Positions 17,422 through 26,044 of a stretch of DNA of 34,540 bases are shown here, piece by piece. The notes below the pieces were generated by a model. That model was not told the DNA's origin and did no database searches. It saw only the letters and a list, made by a program, of their open reading frames with translations. The stretch is from assembly GCA_003354045.1 (NCBI GenBank), contig PIVZ01000004.1, forward strand, positions 1-34,540, given 5' to 3'. Source of the DNA: a bacterium. GTDB taxonomy: Bacteria > Desulfobacterota > Binatia > UBA1149 > CAITLU01. How positions within the stretch are numbered: the stretch's first letter is position 1; each line of letters starts with the position of its first letter. A program made the position numbers and the translations under genes.

Positions 17422-17464
17422 GACACTACGTGAGATGCTATTGCGCCGATGGCCGGTCGTTGCG

Positions 17465-17480
17465 CCGGCCGATAGGCCGG
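17465..17480. repeat. Hairpin CCGGCC-GATA-GGCCGG
   Basis: 6-bp GC arms, 4-nt loop; in the divergent intergenic region between the NAGPA-like gene and the VTC gene. Confidence 0.5.
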
Positions 17481-17666
17481 TGTTGCGGACGGACACCGGT
17501 TCTGGTTTTCAGTGCCGTTAACGTGCATACTGAACATTCGACCGACATGATTCCCAGAAGACGGATAGCGGCCTCACCGGTCGCACGACGTGTGGCAGGG
17601 CCGTGTGCAAATGTATAGCACGGCGTGTTCGTACGAAGAAGGCGGGTCGGTTCGGGTGATAGACTC

Positions 17667-18356
17667 ATGACGGTTCAGGGCGCAGACCACGAGACCAAGT
17701 TCGTTCTCGAACGGACCAGAGCGCCGTTCGTGGCCGCCTGGCTCGAGGCGCAGTGCCAGCCGGACCCGGAATTTCCAGCCTCGATCGTGTCGAGCATCTA
17801 CTTCGATACAACGGATTTGAGATTCTTGCGTGACAAGGACGACAGTGATTTCTTGAAGACGAAAGTGCGATTACGCTGGTATTCAGATGTTGACTCCGAA
17901 CGAGTCATCGGTGGACCCTTCCTCGAGGTCAAGCACAAGATCGGTGGCCAGCGTGACAAGCACAGGATCAAGGTCGATCTTGGTCACGAATGCCTCACGG
18001 GATCGAGCCTCGACCATCAAGAGCTCGGCCAGGTACCACTGTGGCTATCGACCATGGGAGAGGCATTGCCACGACCTCTCTATCCGGCCCTCGAAATTCG
18101 ATACCGCCGCGACCGCTTCGTGGAAGTAGGAAGTAATTCTCGAGTGTGTATGGATTACGAGATTCGTACGCCACGCATCAATCCTCGCATACTGCCCAAC
18201 GGATTGCTTCGAGACTCCTTGCCGATGTCGGTACTCGAGCTCAAGGGCCGCGAGACCGATCTGCCTGTGGCTTTGCAAAAGGCGATCAGCTTCGGCTGTC
18301 GCAAGTCGTCGTTCTCCAAATATGCCGCGTGCTGCGCGAGCCTTCTGCGGTCTTGA
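17667..18356 (+). CDS. VTC-domain protein (polyphosphate polymerase-like)
   Basis: HETKFVLE; VSSIYFDTTDLRFLRDKDDSDFLKTKVRLRWYSD; FLEVKHKIGGQRDKHRIKV; PALEIRYRRDRFV; VCMDYEIRTP; SVLELKGRE: the charged strand pattern of VTC/CYTH-type tunnels. Confidence 0.88.
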   Translation: MTVQGADHETKFVLERTRAPFVAAWLEAQCQPDPEFPASIVSSIYFDTTDLRFLRDKDDSDFLKTKVRLRWYSDVDSERVIGGPFLEVKHKIGGQRDKHRIKVDLGHECLTGSSLDHQELGQVPLWLSTMGEALPRPLYPALEIRYRRDRFVEVGSNSRVCMDYEIRTPRINPRILPNGLLRDSLPMSVLELKGRETDLPVALQKAISFGCRKSSFSKYAACCASLLRS

Positions 18357-18360
18357 TCAT

Positions 18361-19077
18361 ATGAGTGAAGACGTTACGCAATCGAATTGGATTGACGCCC
18401 TCGTCGAGCTGGGTGGCCCCGGCGTCCAGAAGATGGAGGACATCGGCTTCGCCTCCTTCATGACGCTCGAGCTGCTGTCTCTGGCCTCCGCTCTGTTCAT
18501 CTTTTTGCTCTACCAGAGATTCTTCGGCAGCCGGGCTACGGGCAGCAGAATCAATCGGGCGTTTCCGTTGATCGGCATATCGGTAACGACCATTTTCATC
18601 GCGATACAGTTTTCGCTGCCGCTGTCATTGGGCTTGCTCGGCGCGTTGTCGATCGTTCGCTTCCGCACACCGATCAAAGAGCCGGAAGAGATCGGGTTCA
18701 TCCTCCTGGTGATCGCCGCGTCTCTGTGCTGTGCCACGTTCAACTTGATGCTGCTGGGAGTGTTGCTGGCCACCGGCGTGCTGGCCTTGCTGATTCTGGA
18801 GGCCGGGAGGCTGTTCCAACGCAAGGCTTCAGCAGGTGTGTTCGTGGTTTCTCTGCCCACGGCCGAGTACGACGACAAGAGCGGCGAGATCCTCGGCCTA
18901 CTCAGCCGTTCGCTTTCAGCCGGCAAGCTGGACGGTATTTCGCAGAACGGTGAGTCGTCCACGATTTCCTACAGCTTCCCGAGTCTCGGTGAGGATGCCC
19001 TGGTAAATCTGAGCACGGAAGTTCGACGGCTCGCCGAGAACGCCAACGTGAACGCGTTCTATGGCCGACCGGAATAA
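18361..19077 (+). CDS. DUF4956-like membrane protein
   Basis: TM segments with SLGLLGALSIVRFRTPIKEPEEIGFILLVIAASLCCA, the signature-like stretch of this family; follows VTC. Confidence 0.85.
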   Translation: MSEDVTQSNWIDALVELGGPGVQKMEDIGFASFMTLELLSLASALFIFLLYQRFFGSRATGSRINRAFPLIGISVTTIFIAIQFSLPLSLGLLGALSIVRFRTPIKEPEEIGFILLVIAASLCCATFNLMLLGVLLATGVLALLILEAGRLFQRKASAGVFVVSLPTAEYDDKSGEILGLLSRSLSAGKLDGISQNGESSTISYSFPSLGEDALVNLSTEVRRLAENANVNAFYGRPE

Positions 19078-19116
19078 ACGCGCTGCCTCGAACGGTTCGT
19101 GCTGCGGCGATAAGTC

Positions 19117-20811
19117 ATGAGGGCCAAGCTGGCGCTGCTTTTCGTCGCGCTCATCCTGGTACCGATCCTGGTACTGATCGAAAACCACGACGCCTTGATC
19201 GACCTGCGTGACGGTCTCCGCAGCTCTTCCGTTCCCTTGGGCGCACTGGAGACCGGCAAGCTCGGCAAGAGCTTGCGCAACCACGGGTTGGTACGCATCG
19301 AGCCGAACGACGACAGCCGCTTCCCACTTGCGCAGCAGCAGGGCGAAGACGGCGAAACACTTCTCTTCAAGAACAAGAGAAAAGTCGGTGCGAACATGTT
19401 CACGGCCAGTGCCGACCGGGGTTACGAGCTTCCGAGCACGCAAGTGATAGAGGCCGAAGATTTCGAGCCCGGTTGGCCGCTCATCTCGGTGGTGTCGGAC
19501 AAGGAGAACCTTTACCACCCGGAGACCGGTATCTTCGCGATGGACCAGGAGCGCGGCCGCGACTGGGAGCGCTCTGCCTATGTGTCCTATTTCGAAAATG
19601 GCGAGCTGAAGTTCGCTTCCGGCGCGGGGATTCGACTGCATGGGGGCTCGGTACGGCACCGCATCAGAGAGAAACGCATCCGTCTCTACTTCCGAAACGA
19701 ATACGGTGCACATGCCTTCACGCCCGGGCTCCTCTTCGGTCCCGAAACGGAGCCGCTGAGAACCATCGTCGTGCGCAAGGACGACCAGGCTTTTGCCACT
19801 CCGCTGGCATTCGACATATCTCGTCGCCTGGGAGCGTTGGCGCCGGACACGAAGCCGGTGTTGTTCTTCATCAACGGCAAGTCGCTCGGCAAGTACTATC
19901 TGACCGAGCATCTGAGCAGCAAGCAATGGGCGTCTCATTTCGGACACGAACAGTTTCTCTTTTATCGCTACAAGTCGGGCGACCAGCGGCCGGGGGAATA
20001 CGGCCGGCTACTGAACTGGGCCCGAAATCTGGACTCTCCGCTTACCATGGAGGCAGTCGGACGCGTAGTCGATCTCGACAACTTGTCACGGCACCTGTTG
20101 TCGGTCGTCTACTGTGCGACCAACGACTGGGTGCAAGGGGTGGCCGTACGTGACGAGAGCAAGCCGGGAGCGAAATGGTTCTTCATCAACTGGGACATGG
20201 ATCACAGCTTCGTCGATTTCGGTGCCGCCTGGAAACAGGGCAAGCGACCGAAGTGGCGGCAGGAAGCCTTCGAGCTCATATTCAGTCACATCAACTTCCG
20301 CGACAGACCCAATCCAGACAGGCCGATCAATTACGGAGACATACGCAGGGTAATATTCACTCGTCTTTGGAAGGACAGCCCGGAGTATCGCGCTTACTTC
20401 TTGCGCTTGACGATGGATCTCTTGAACCATCGTCTCACTCGCACGTTTCTCTTGTCGCGGCTTGCCTACTACCAGGATGTCCTGGAGGTCGAACACCGCG
20501 AGGATAGAGAGGAGTTCTTGCTGCATCGTGGCGAGTTCTTGAGGGAGGAGCTGCAGAAATACTTCGACGCGGGAGAGATTCACCACGTAACGGTCAGATC
20601 GGACGAGGACGTGCAGTTCGACATAGACGGCTACCCCGAGGCGCCCGGGTACGAGGGCGAATACTTCGAAAACCAAGAGATCACCGTCAGCGTGGCCAAG
20701 GGGACGGCTAGTCCCCTGGATCACTGGTCGGTAAATGGCCAGCAGCACAGGGATTCACTGCTGACGATTACCATCGGCCAGGACATGGTGATCGAGCCGG
20801 TATTTCACTGA
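19117..20811 (+). CDS. CotH kinase family protein
   Basis: FASGAGIRLHGGSVRHRIREKRIRLYFRNEYGAHAF...IVVRKDDQAFATPLAFDISRRLGALAPDTKPVLFFINGKSLGKYYLTEHLSSKQWASHFGHEQFLFYRYKSGD...FFINWDMDHSF. Confidence 0.9.
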   Translation: MRAKLALLFVALILVPILVLIENHDALIDLRDGLRSSSVPLGALETGKLGKSLRNHGLVRIEPNDDSRFPLAQQQGEDGETLLFKNKRKVGANMFTASADRGYELPSTQVIEAEDFEPGWPLISVVSDKENLYHPETGIFAMDQERGRDWERSAYVSYFENGELKFASGAGIRLHGGSVRHRIREKRIRLYFRNEYGAHAFTPGLLFGPETEPLRTIVVRKDDQAFATPLAFDISRRLGALAPDTKPVLFFINGKSLGKYYLTEHLSSKQWASHFGHEQFLFYRYKSGDQRPGEYGRLLNWARNLDSPLTMEAVGRVVDLDNLSRHLLSVVYCATNDWVQGVAVRDESKPGAKWFFINWDMDHSFVDFGAAWKQGKRPKWRQEAFELIFSHINFRDRPNPDRPINYGDIRRVIFTRLWKDSPEYRAYFLRLTMDLLNHRLTRTFLLSRLAYYQDVLEVEHREDREEFLLHRGEFLREELQKYFDAGEIHHVTVRSDEDVQFDIDGYPEAPGYEGEYFENQEITVSVAKGTASPLDHWSVNGQQHRDSLLTITIGQDMVIEPVFH

Positions 20812-21016
20812 CGGCCGGCACGGCGCCCCCCTCCCCCCCCCAGCAGAAGTACCCGCGACCGGTCGTGACTCGGTGCGCTCATTCATCACACTATCCCCTT
20901 GCTCTCCCGGCTCCCGGTGTGATTGAATCTCTTCCGGCTCCCGTATCCTTCCGTCGTGCGACGGTGATTCACCGCTGAGGGGAGGCGGTATGGGGGGGGA
21001 TTAAAGGAGGCCCACT

Positions 21017-21598
21017 ATGGGAAGCCAAGACCTGTCTGGAAAGGTCCGCGCGGCGCGGTGCCGGCGAGTGTGCACCGCCGTTGTTGTCTGTTTCGTCATT
21101 GTCGGCTGGACTGCGCAGTCGTTTGCGCAGGTGCTATGGCGGGACGTTCGCCACGGGATGACGGTTGACGAGGTCATTGCCGCCGTTCCCGGTACCGTTG
21201 CTCTCGAAGGCGGGGACACCCTGGGGCCCGACAATCCGGCCACGGAGCTGCTTCGCTTCCACAAGTTCACACTTGCGGACAAAGAGTTTCAAACCGCGTT
21301 TTTCTTCTCCGACAAAACTCGCGGCTTGGTACAGGTAACTCTGTTGCCGGAGAACGATCTGCCGTTCGGTGAGCTCAAGGTGGTGGCCGATTCGCTGGTT
21401 GCCGAGTTTCGCGCAAAGTACGGCAAAGAGCTGTCGTTCGAAGACGTGAGTCCGAGTCAGCCCGTTCCACAGCTCGAAGCTACCTGGGTTGCCGGCGATG
21501 TAGGCATCACCATCGTCGCCTTTGATGTGGGCGGCACAGCGGGCGTCTTGAATGTCAACTATCGAGCGGCCGAGACTGCGGAGTCCGTCGCCCAATAA
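21017..21598 (+). CDS. Hypothetical secreted protein
   Basis: 193 aa with signal-peptide-like region VVVCFVIVGWTAQSFAQ; strong RBS aaaggagg upstream. Confidence 0.75.
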   Translation: MGSQDLSGKVRAARCRRVCTAVVVCFVIVGWTAQSFAQVLWRDVRHGMTVDEVIAAVPGTVALEGGDTLGPDNPATELLRFHKFTLADKEFQTAFFFSDKTRGLVQVTLLPENDLPFGELKVVADSLVAEFRAKYGKELSFEDVSPSQPVPQLEATWVAGDVGITIVAFDVGGTAGVLNVNYRAAETAESVAQ

Positions 21599-21649
21599 GC
21601 GGCGGCCGCCCGCCGTCGCTCGTCGCGCCGCGAGTAGAGCGCAGCGACG

Positions 21650-22858
21650 CTACTGGTACTTCTTCAACTCGAGCCGCGCGACCATGCCGCGGTGCACCTC
21701 GTCGGGACCGTCTGCGATGCGAAGCGCGCGGGCCATGGCCATCAGACGTATGAGCTCCGGATCGGCTACACCCTCACCGCCGTGCATCTGGATGGCCGCG
21801 TCTACCACCTTTTGCAGCACATTGGGCGCGATGACCTTGATCGCAGAGATGTCCACCAACGCGCCAAAGGTACCGACGGTGTCCAGGGCCCAGGCTGCTT
21901 TCATCGTGAGCAGCCGCGCCTGATCGATGGCCATGCGGGAGTCGGCGATGATGTCGCGGTTGCCTCCCAAGTTGGCCAGCGCCTTGCCGAAGGCAATGCG
22001 GCCCACGGCGCGCTCGCACAGACGCTCGAGCGCCCTCTCGGCCGCACCGATGGCGCGCATACAATGATGAATGCGCCCGGGGCCCAGGCGACCCTGGGCG
22101 ATCTCGAAGCCGCGGCCGGGTCCGGCAATTATGTGGTCCACCGGCACTCGCACATCATCGAAGACGGTTTCGGCGTGTCCGTGCGGTTCGTCGAGGTGGC
22201 CGAACACCGGCAGCATGCGCACGATTTCCATACCCGGTGCATCTATCGGAACGAGCACCATCGAGTGGCGCTGGTGGCGCTCGGCGTCCGGTGCGGTGAC
22301 ACGCGTGAAGATGAGGAACTTGCAACGCGGATCGCCGGCGCCGCTGGTCCACCACTTGTGACCGTTGATGACCACCTCGTCACCGACCACCTCGCAGGTG
22401 GCCTTCATGTTGGTCGCGTCGCTCGAGGCCACGGCAGGCTCGGTCATCGCGAACCCGGAACGAATCTCACCGGCCAGCAGCGGTTCGAGCCAGCGCTTCT
22501 TTTGCTCCTCGGATCCGTATTGGACGAGTACCTCGGCGTTGCCGGTATCGGGCGCGGAGCAGTTGAACACTTCGGGCGCCAGGTAGCTGCGGCCGGTCAC
22601 CTCGGCGATGGGCGCGTAGTCGCGGTTGTCGAGTCCCGCGCCGTATTCCCGGTCAGGTAGGAAGAGGTTCCAGAGTCCCAGCTCCTTGGCCTCGGCCTTC
22701 ATCTCTTCCATGACCGGCGGAACGCGCCACTGGCGCCAATCGTCACTGTGGGAAAGCTGGTCGGCGTAGGTCTGCTCGTTGGGTACCACCCGCTCGCGCA
22801 CGAAGCGCTCGACCTGGTCGATGAGTAATCGGGCACGCTCGGAATGTTCGAAGTCCAT
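21650..22858 (-). CDS. Acyl-CoA dehydrogenase family protein
   Basis: GFAMTEPAVASSDATNMKATCEVVGDEVVINGHKWWTSGA...GRIHHCMRAIGAAERALERLCERAVGR...MHGGEGV. Confidence 0.95.
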   Translation of the reverse strand: MDFEHSERARLLIDQVERFVRERVVPNEQTYADQLSHSDDWRQWRVPPVMEEMKAEAKELGLWNLFLPDREYGAGLDNRDYAPIAEVTGRSYLAPEVFNCSAPDTGNAEVLVQYGSEEQKKRWLEPLLAGEIRSGFAMTEPAVASSDATNMKATCEVVGDEVVINGHKWWTSGAGDPRCKFLIFTRVTAPDAERHQRHSMVLVPIDAPGMEIVRMLPVFGHLDEPHGHAETVFDDVRVPVDHIIAGPGRGFEIAQGRLGPGRIHHCMRAIGAAERALERLCERAVGRIAFGKALANLGGNRDIIADSRMAIDQARLLTMKAAWALDTVGTFGALVDISAIKVIAPNVLQKVVDAAIQMHGGEGVADPELIRLMAMARALRIADGPDEVHRGMVARLELKKYQ

Positions 22859-22886
22859 GGAATCCTCCTGGTCCGTCAAGGATCGG

Positions 22887-23666
22887 TCAGCGCATTATCT
22901 CGCCGGCGTTTACCATCAAGGTCTGACCGGTGATCATACGCGAGCGGTCCGAGCATAGGAAGATCGCCGCCTCGGCAACGTCTTCGTCGGCCGCAATCCC
23001 GCGTAGTGGGATGTTTTTGGTGATCTCTCCGAGAACCTCTTCTTCGGAAACGCCTTGCTGCTTGGCCGAGCCCCTTATCCAGAGCTGGACCGGCGGCCCC
23101 CACATCCAGCTCGGGACGACCATGTTCACGCGGATTGCGTCCGGACCGAGCTCTTTGGTGAGGTAGTACATGCTGGAGAGCAATGCGCCTTTGGAAGCGG
23201 CGTAGCCGGCCTGCGGGATCAGCGGAAGATACATCGACTGAGAGCCGATGAGCACGATCGAGCCGCCGCCTAGCTCCTTCATCTTGGGAGCCACTGCCTG
23301 CAAGAGCTGCATGGTGCCGATCACATTGGTATCGAAAGCCTTGCGCCAGTCTTCGAAGTTGCTGTCGTGAAGACCACCGAAGGCGAGCTCGAATGCAGCC
23401 ACTTGAACGATGGCATCCAGCGCACCGAAGCGCTCGACGGTCGTTGCGACCAGGGCCTCGCAGCTAGCAACATCGGTGATGTCGGTCCGCGCCCAGGCGG
23501 TGCGCTCGCCCGAGGGGTCCACCTCTTTGGCCACCGCTTCGAGTTGAGACTCGGTGCGCGCACCGAGCACGACGTTGGCGCCGTCCCGTATGCATAGCCG
23601 AGCCATCTCGGCGCCGAGCCCGGTGCCGACACCCGTTATGACGACAGTCTTGTCTTGAAGGATCAT
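22887..23666 (-). CDS. SDR family oxidoreductase
   Basis: KTVVITGVGTGLGAEMARLCIRDGANVVLGAR; GGGSIVLIGSQSMYLPLIPQAGYAASKGALLSSMYYLTKELGPDAIRVNMV. Confidence 0.95.
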   Translation of the reverse strand: MILQDKTVVITGVGTGLGAEMARLCIRDGANVVLGARTESQLEAVAKEVDPSGERTAWARTDITDVASCEALVATTVERFGALDAIVQVAAFELAFGGLHDSNFEDWRKAFDTNVIGTMQLLQAVAPKMKELGGGSIVLIGSQSMYLPLIPQAGYAASKGALLSSMYYLTKELGPDAIRVNMVVPSWMWGPPVQLWIRGSAKQQGVSEEEVLGEITKNIPLRGIAADEDVAEAAIFLCSDRSRMITGQTLMVNAGEIMR

Positions 23667-24751
23667 ATGCTTTCTTCCTTTTCGAGCCGTATGGTACCTC
23701 TACCGGCCGCCAGCGGTAGATCCAGTGCCGAGACCATCCCGGGCTCGGCGGCACATACCGCGGGAATCGCGTGAATGGCGCGCATTCCCGTGGCCAGACA
23801 TCCGCCGGAGTTCGGATCGTGGTCCTTTTCCCCACGAAACGTCGTTTCCATGACGACATTGGGACTGCCCTCGATCATGATTCGGTAGGCATCGTTCTCC
23901 TCGAGCTTGGCTCTTGGCCACTCGGGGGCCGCAGCGTGCCCGATTCGATTGACGTGTTCGATCACGATCGCCGGGCGACCGTTCACCCAGCCGCGAATCT
24001 CGAAGCGCACCGCCGCACAGCTACCGGCCTCGACCACGCCTTTGACGAACTCCACCGGCTCGGGGGTGGCCCACTTCACGTAGGTGGTATCCACCTTCTC
24101 GAGCTCCACACCCATGGCGTCGGCCATCATGTAGATGGTCGGGCCCCATGCGTAGATGAGGACGTCGGGGATCTGCAGCACACCTTCCTTGCTCATGCGG
24201 TCGCCTAGCGCCATTCCCGCAGTGGAGCCCGTGTAAGTCGAGTAATCCAGAATCTCCTGGATGCGAAGAGTGTCGATGCGGCCGCACACGCCCGTCAGAG
24301 TGAGCGGTACGATGTCGTTCATGAAGCCGGGGTCGATGCCCGTGGTGAAGCAAGTCTTGCCGGCTTCCATGCACGCGTCTTCCACCGGCTGGACTTGTTC
24401 GGGCGGTGTGTGCCCTGCCTTGTGGTAGACCCAGGGCGTCATCGAGGTGGACACCACGTTCTTGCCCGAGCGCAAGGCCTTGCAGATGTTCTCGATGTTC
24501 TCGCCGGCAAACTCGGCGGTCGGGCCGTAGTAGGCCACCACGTCAGCTTCGGTGGCCAGCACCGCATCGACGTCGCCGCTGCTCTCGAGCCCTATCGGGT
24601 CGGCATCTATCAGCTCACCGATGTCCTTGCCTATCTCTTCCGGGAAATGACCGATCACACCCACGAGCTCGTACTCGGGATTGTCCACTAGCTCGGCTAT
24701 CACCATCTTCCCGACGAAACCGGTACCCCACACGATCACTCTGTAAGCCAT
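23663..24751 (-). CDS. NAD(P)-dependent dihydrodipicolinate reductase-like/amine dehydrogenase-like oxidoreductase
   Basis: MAYRVIVWGTGFVGKMVIAELVDNPEYELVGVIGHFPEEIGKDIGELIDADPIGLESSGDVDAVLATEADVVAYYG; ATGA overlap with the downstream SDR. Confidence 0.88.
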   Translation of the reverse strand: MAYRVIVWGTGFVGKMVIAELVDNPEYELVGVIGHFPEEIGKDIGELIDADPIGLESSGDVDAVLATEADVVAYYGPTAEFAGENIENICKALRSGKNVVSTSMTPWVYHKAGHTPPEQVQPVEDACMEAGKTCFTTGIDPGFMNDIVPLTLTGVCGRIDTLRIQEILDYSTYTGSTAGMALGDRMSKEGVLQIPDVLIYAWGPTIYMMADAMGVELEKVDTTYVKWATPEPVEFVKGVVEAGSCAAVRFEIRGWVNGRPAIVIEHVNRIGHAAAPEWPRAKLEENDAYRIMIEGSPNVVMETTFRGEKDHDPNSGGCLATGMRAIHAIPAVCAAEPGMVSALDLPLAAGRGTIRLEKEESI

Positions 24752-24920
24752 TTCTGGATCCTCCCTCCGCCACGCCCGGGACGGCCCTGTCACTTATCAC
24801 GCTGCCGCGTATGAGACACTCGGCATACCGCGCGGCGCCGGCAGCGGGTGGAGGGAGCCAGCCGCGAGGGCTCGTGACCGAGCGTGCGGCGCTGGTGACA
24901 GGTCCGACAAGTGTGCGATT

Positions 24921-26027
24921 ATGGCGACCATGGGCGAAGACATCTACCGAGAATTGAGAAAGGCCGTGGACGGCCATGGTTATGGGTTTGCCGCGTCGAT
25001 ATCCGGCATCGAGTTGCAGCTCCTTCGCAGGCTCTTCACGGAGGAAGAGGCGGAAACCTACATTCGGCTGACCAGCGACCTCGAGACGCCAGAGCAGGTA
25101 GCGGCGCGGACCGACGGAGACCCGGAGCGGCTTGCGATCGTTCTCGAAGGCATGGCGGCCAAGGGCCTGGTCTTTCCGAAGCGAAAGGGCGAGGCTCACT
25201 ACTATGCCGCTGCACCGTTCGCCCACGGGCTGATCGAGCACCAGGTGGAGCGAATGGATGGAGGGTTAGCCCGGCTCATAGAGGACTACATGTGGGCCGA
25301 GAAGGTTCCCCAGGAGCCGTCGTCCGGCCCAGAGGTCGAGACGGGATTGCCGCTGCGCGCGATGCCGCTGCGCACCGTCCCGATCATGGCTCCGGTAATG
25401 GCGGCCAAGGCCGTAGCGCCCTACGAAGACGTCAGCGAGATTATCCGCGCCCAGGATCGCATTGCGCTGGCCAACTGCTACTGCGCCAAGCAGCAGGAGG
25501 CGCTGGAAAGCGGATGCCGGCAGGATCTGGAGGTCTGCCTTCTACTCGGCTTTTACGCCGACTACTACGTTGAACATGGGATGGGCCGCAAGATTACGCA
25601 GGACGAGGCGCTCACGGTTCTGCAACGGGCTGCCGAGGCCGGTCTCGTTCACCAGATTCCCGACAGCGAGGATCCGGCGGCCATCTGCAACTGCTGCCCC
25701 GACTGCTGCGGCCAGCTTCGCGCGCTGAAGATGCTTCCCAATCCGGCCGTTCTCGTTACCAGCGATCACTTCGCGGAGGTTGACGCCGAGCTGTGCAACG
25801 CCTGCGAGCTTTGTGTTGATGGCTGTTCGATGGACGCCATCTCCATGTCGGACGACGAGATCGCGGCGGTCAATCTCGAGAAGTGCATCGGCTGCGGGGT
25901 GTGCGTCGTGGCCTGCCCTACCGACGGCATCTTGCTCGCGAGCAAGCCGGCCGAAGAGCGGCAAGCTCCTGGCTTCACGACTTCCTTCATGAGGTCATCG
26001 AAGGATATCGAGAGCACCGCCCGCTGA
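24921..26027 (+). CDS. 2x[4Fe-4S] ferredoxin-domain protein with Cys-rich central region
   Basis: LANCYCAKQQEALESGCRQDLEVC; AICNCCPDCCGQL; AELCNACELCVDGCSMDAISM and LEKCIGCGVCVVACPTDGI ferredoxin motifs; putative wHTH-like N-terminal region. Confidence 0.88.
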   Translation: MATMGEDIYRELRKAVDGHGYGFAASISGIELQLLRRLFTEEEAETYIRLTSDLETPEQVAARTDGDPERLAIVLEGMAAKGLVFPKRKGEAHYYAAAPFAHGLIEHQVERMDGGLARLIEDYMWAEKVPQEPSSGPEVETGLPLRAMPLRTVPIMAPVMAAKAVAPYEDVSEIIRAQDRIALANCYCAKQQEALESGCRQDLEVCLLLGFYADYYVEHGMGRKITQDEALTVLQRAAEAGLVHQIPDSEDPAAICNCCPDCCGQLRALKMLPNPAVLVTSDHFAEVDAELCNACELCVDGCSMDAISMSDDEIAAVNLEKCIGCGVCVVACPTDGILLASKPAEERQAPGFTTSFMRSSKDIESTAR

Positions 26028-26044
26028 CCTATGCGGGCCTGCGC

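Noticed and set aside
18916-19947. 343-aa minus-strand ORF
   Set aside because: Antisense to DUF4956-like/CotH genes; no recognisable domain.
20824-20841. Poly-C tract (C-rich homopolymer runs) after CotH as a phase-variation switch
   Set aside because: Intergenic, downstream of a stop codon and about 175 nt from the next start; could be ordinary low-complexity or sequencing slippage.
21692-22660. 322-aa plus-strand ORF
   Set aside because: Antisense to the acyl-CoA dehydrogenase.
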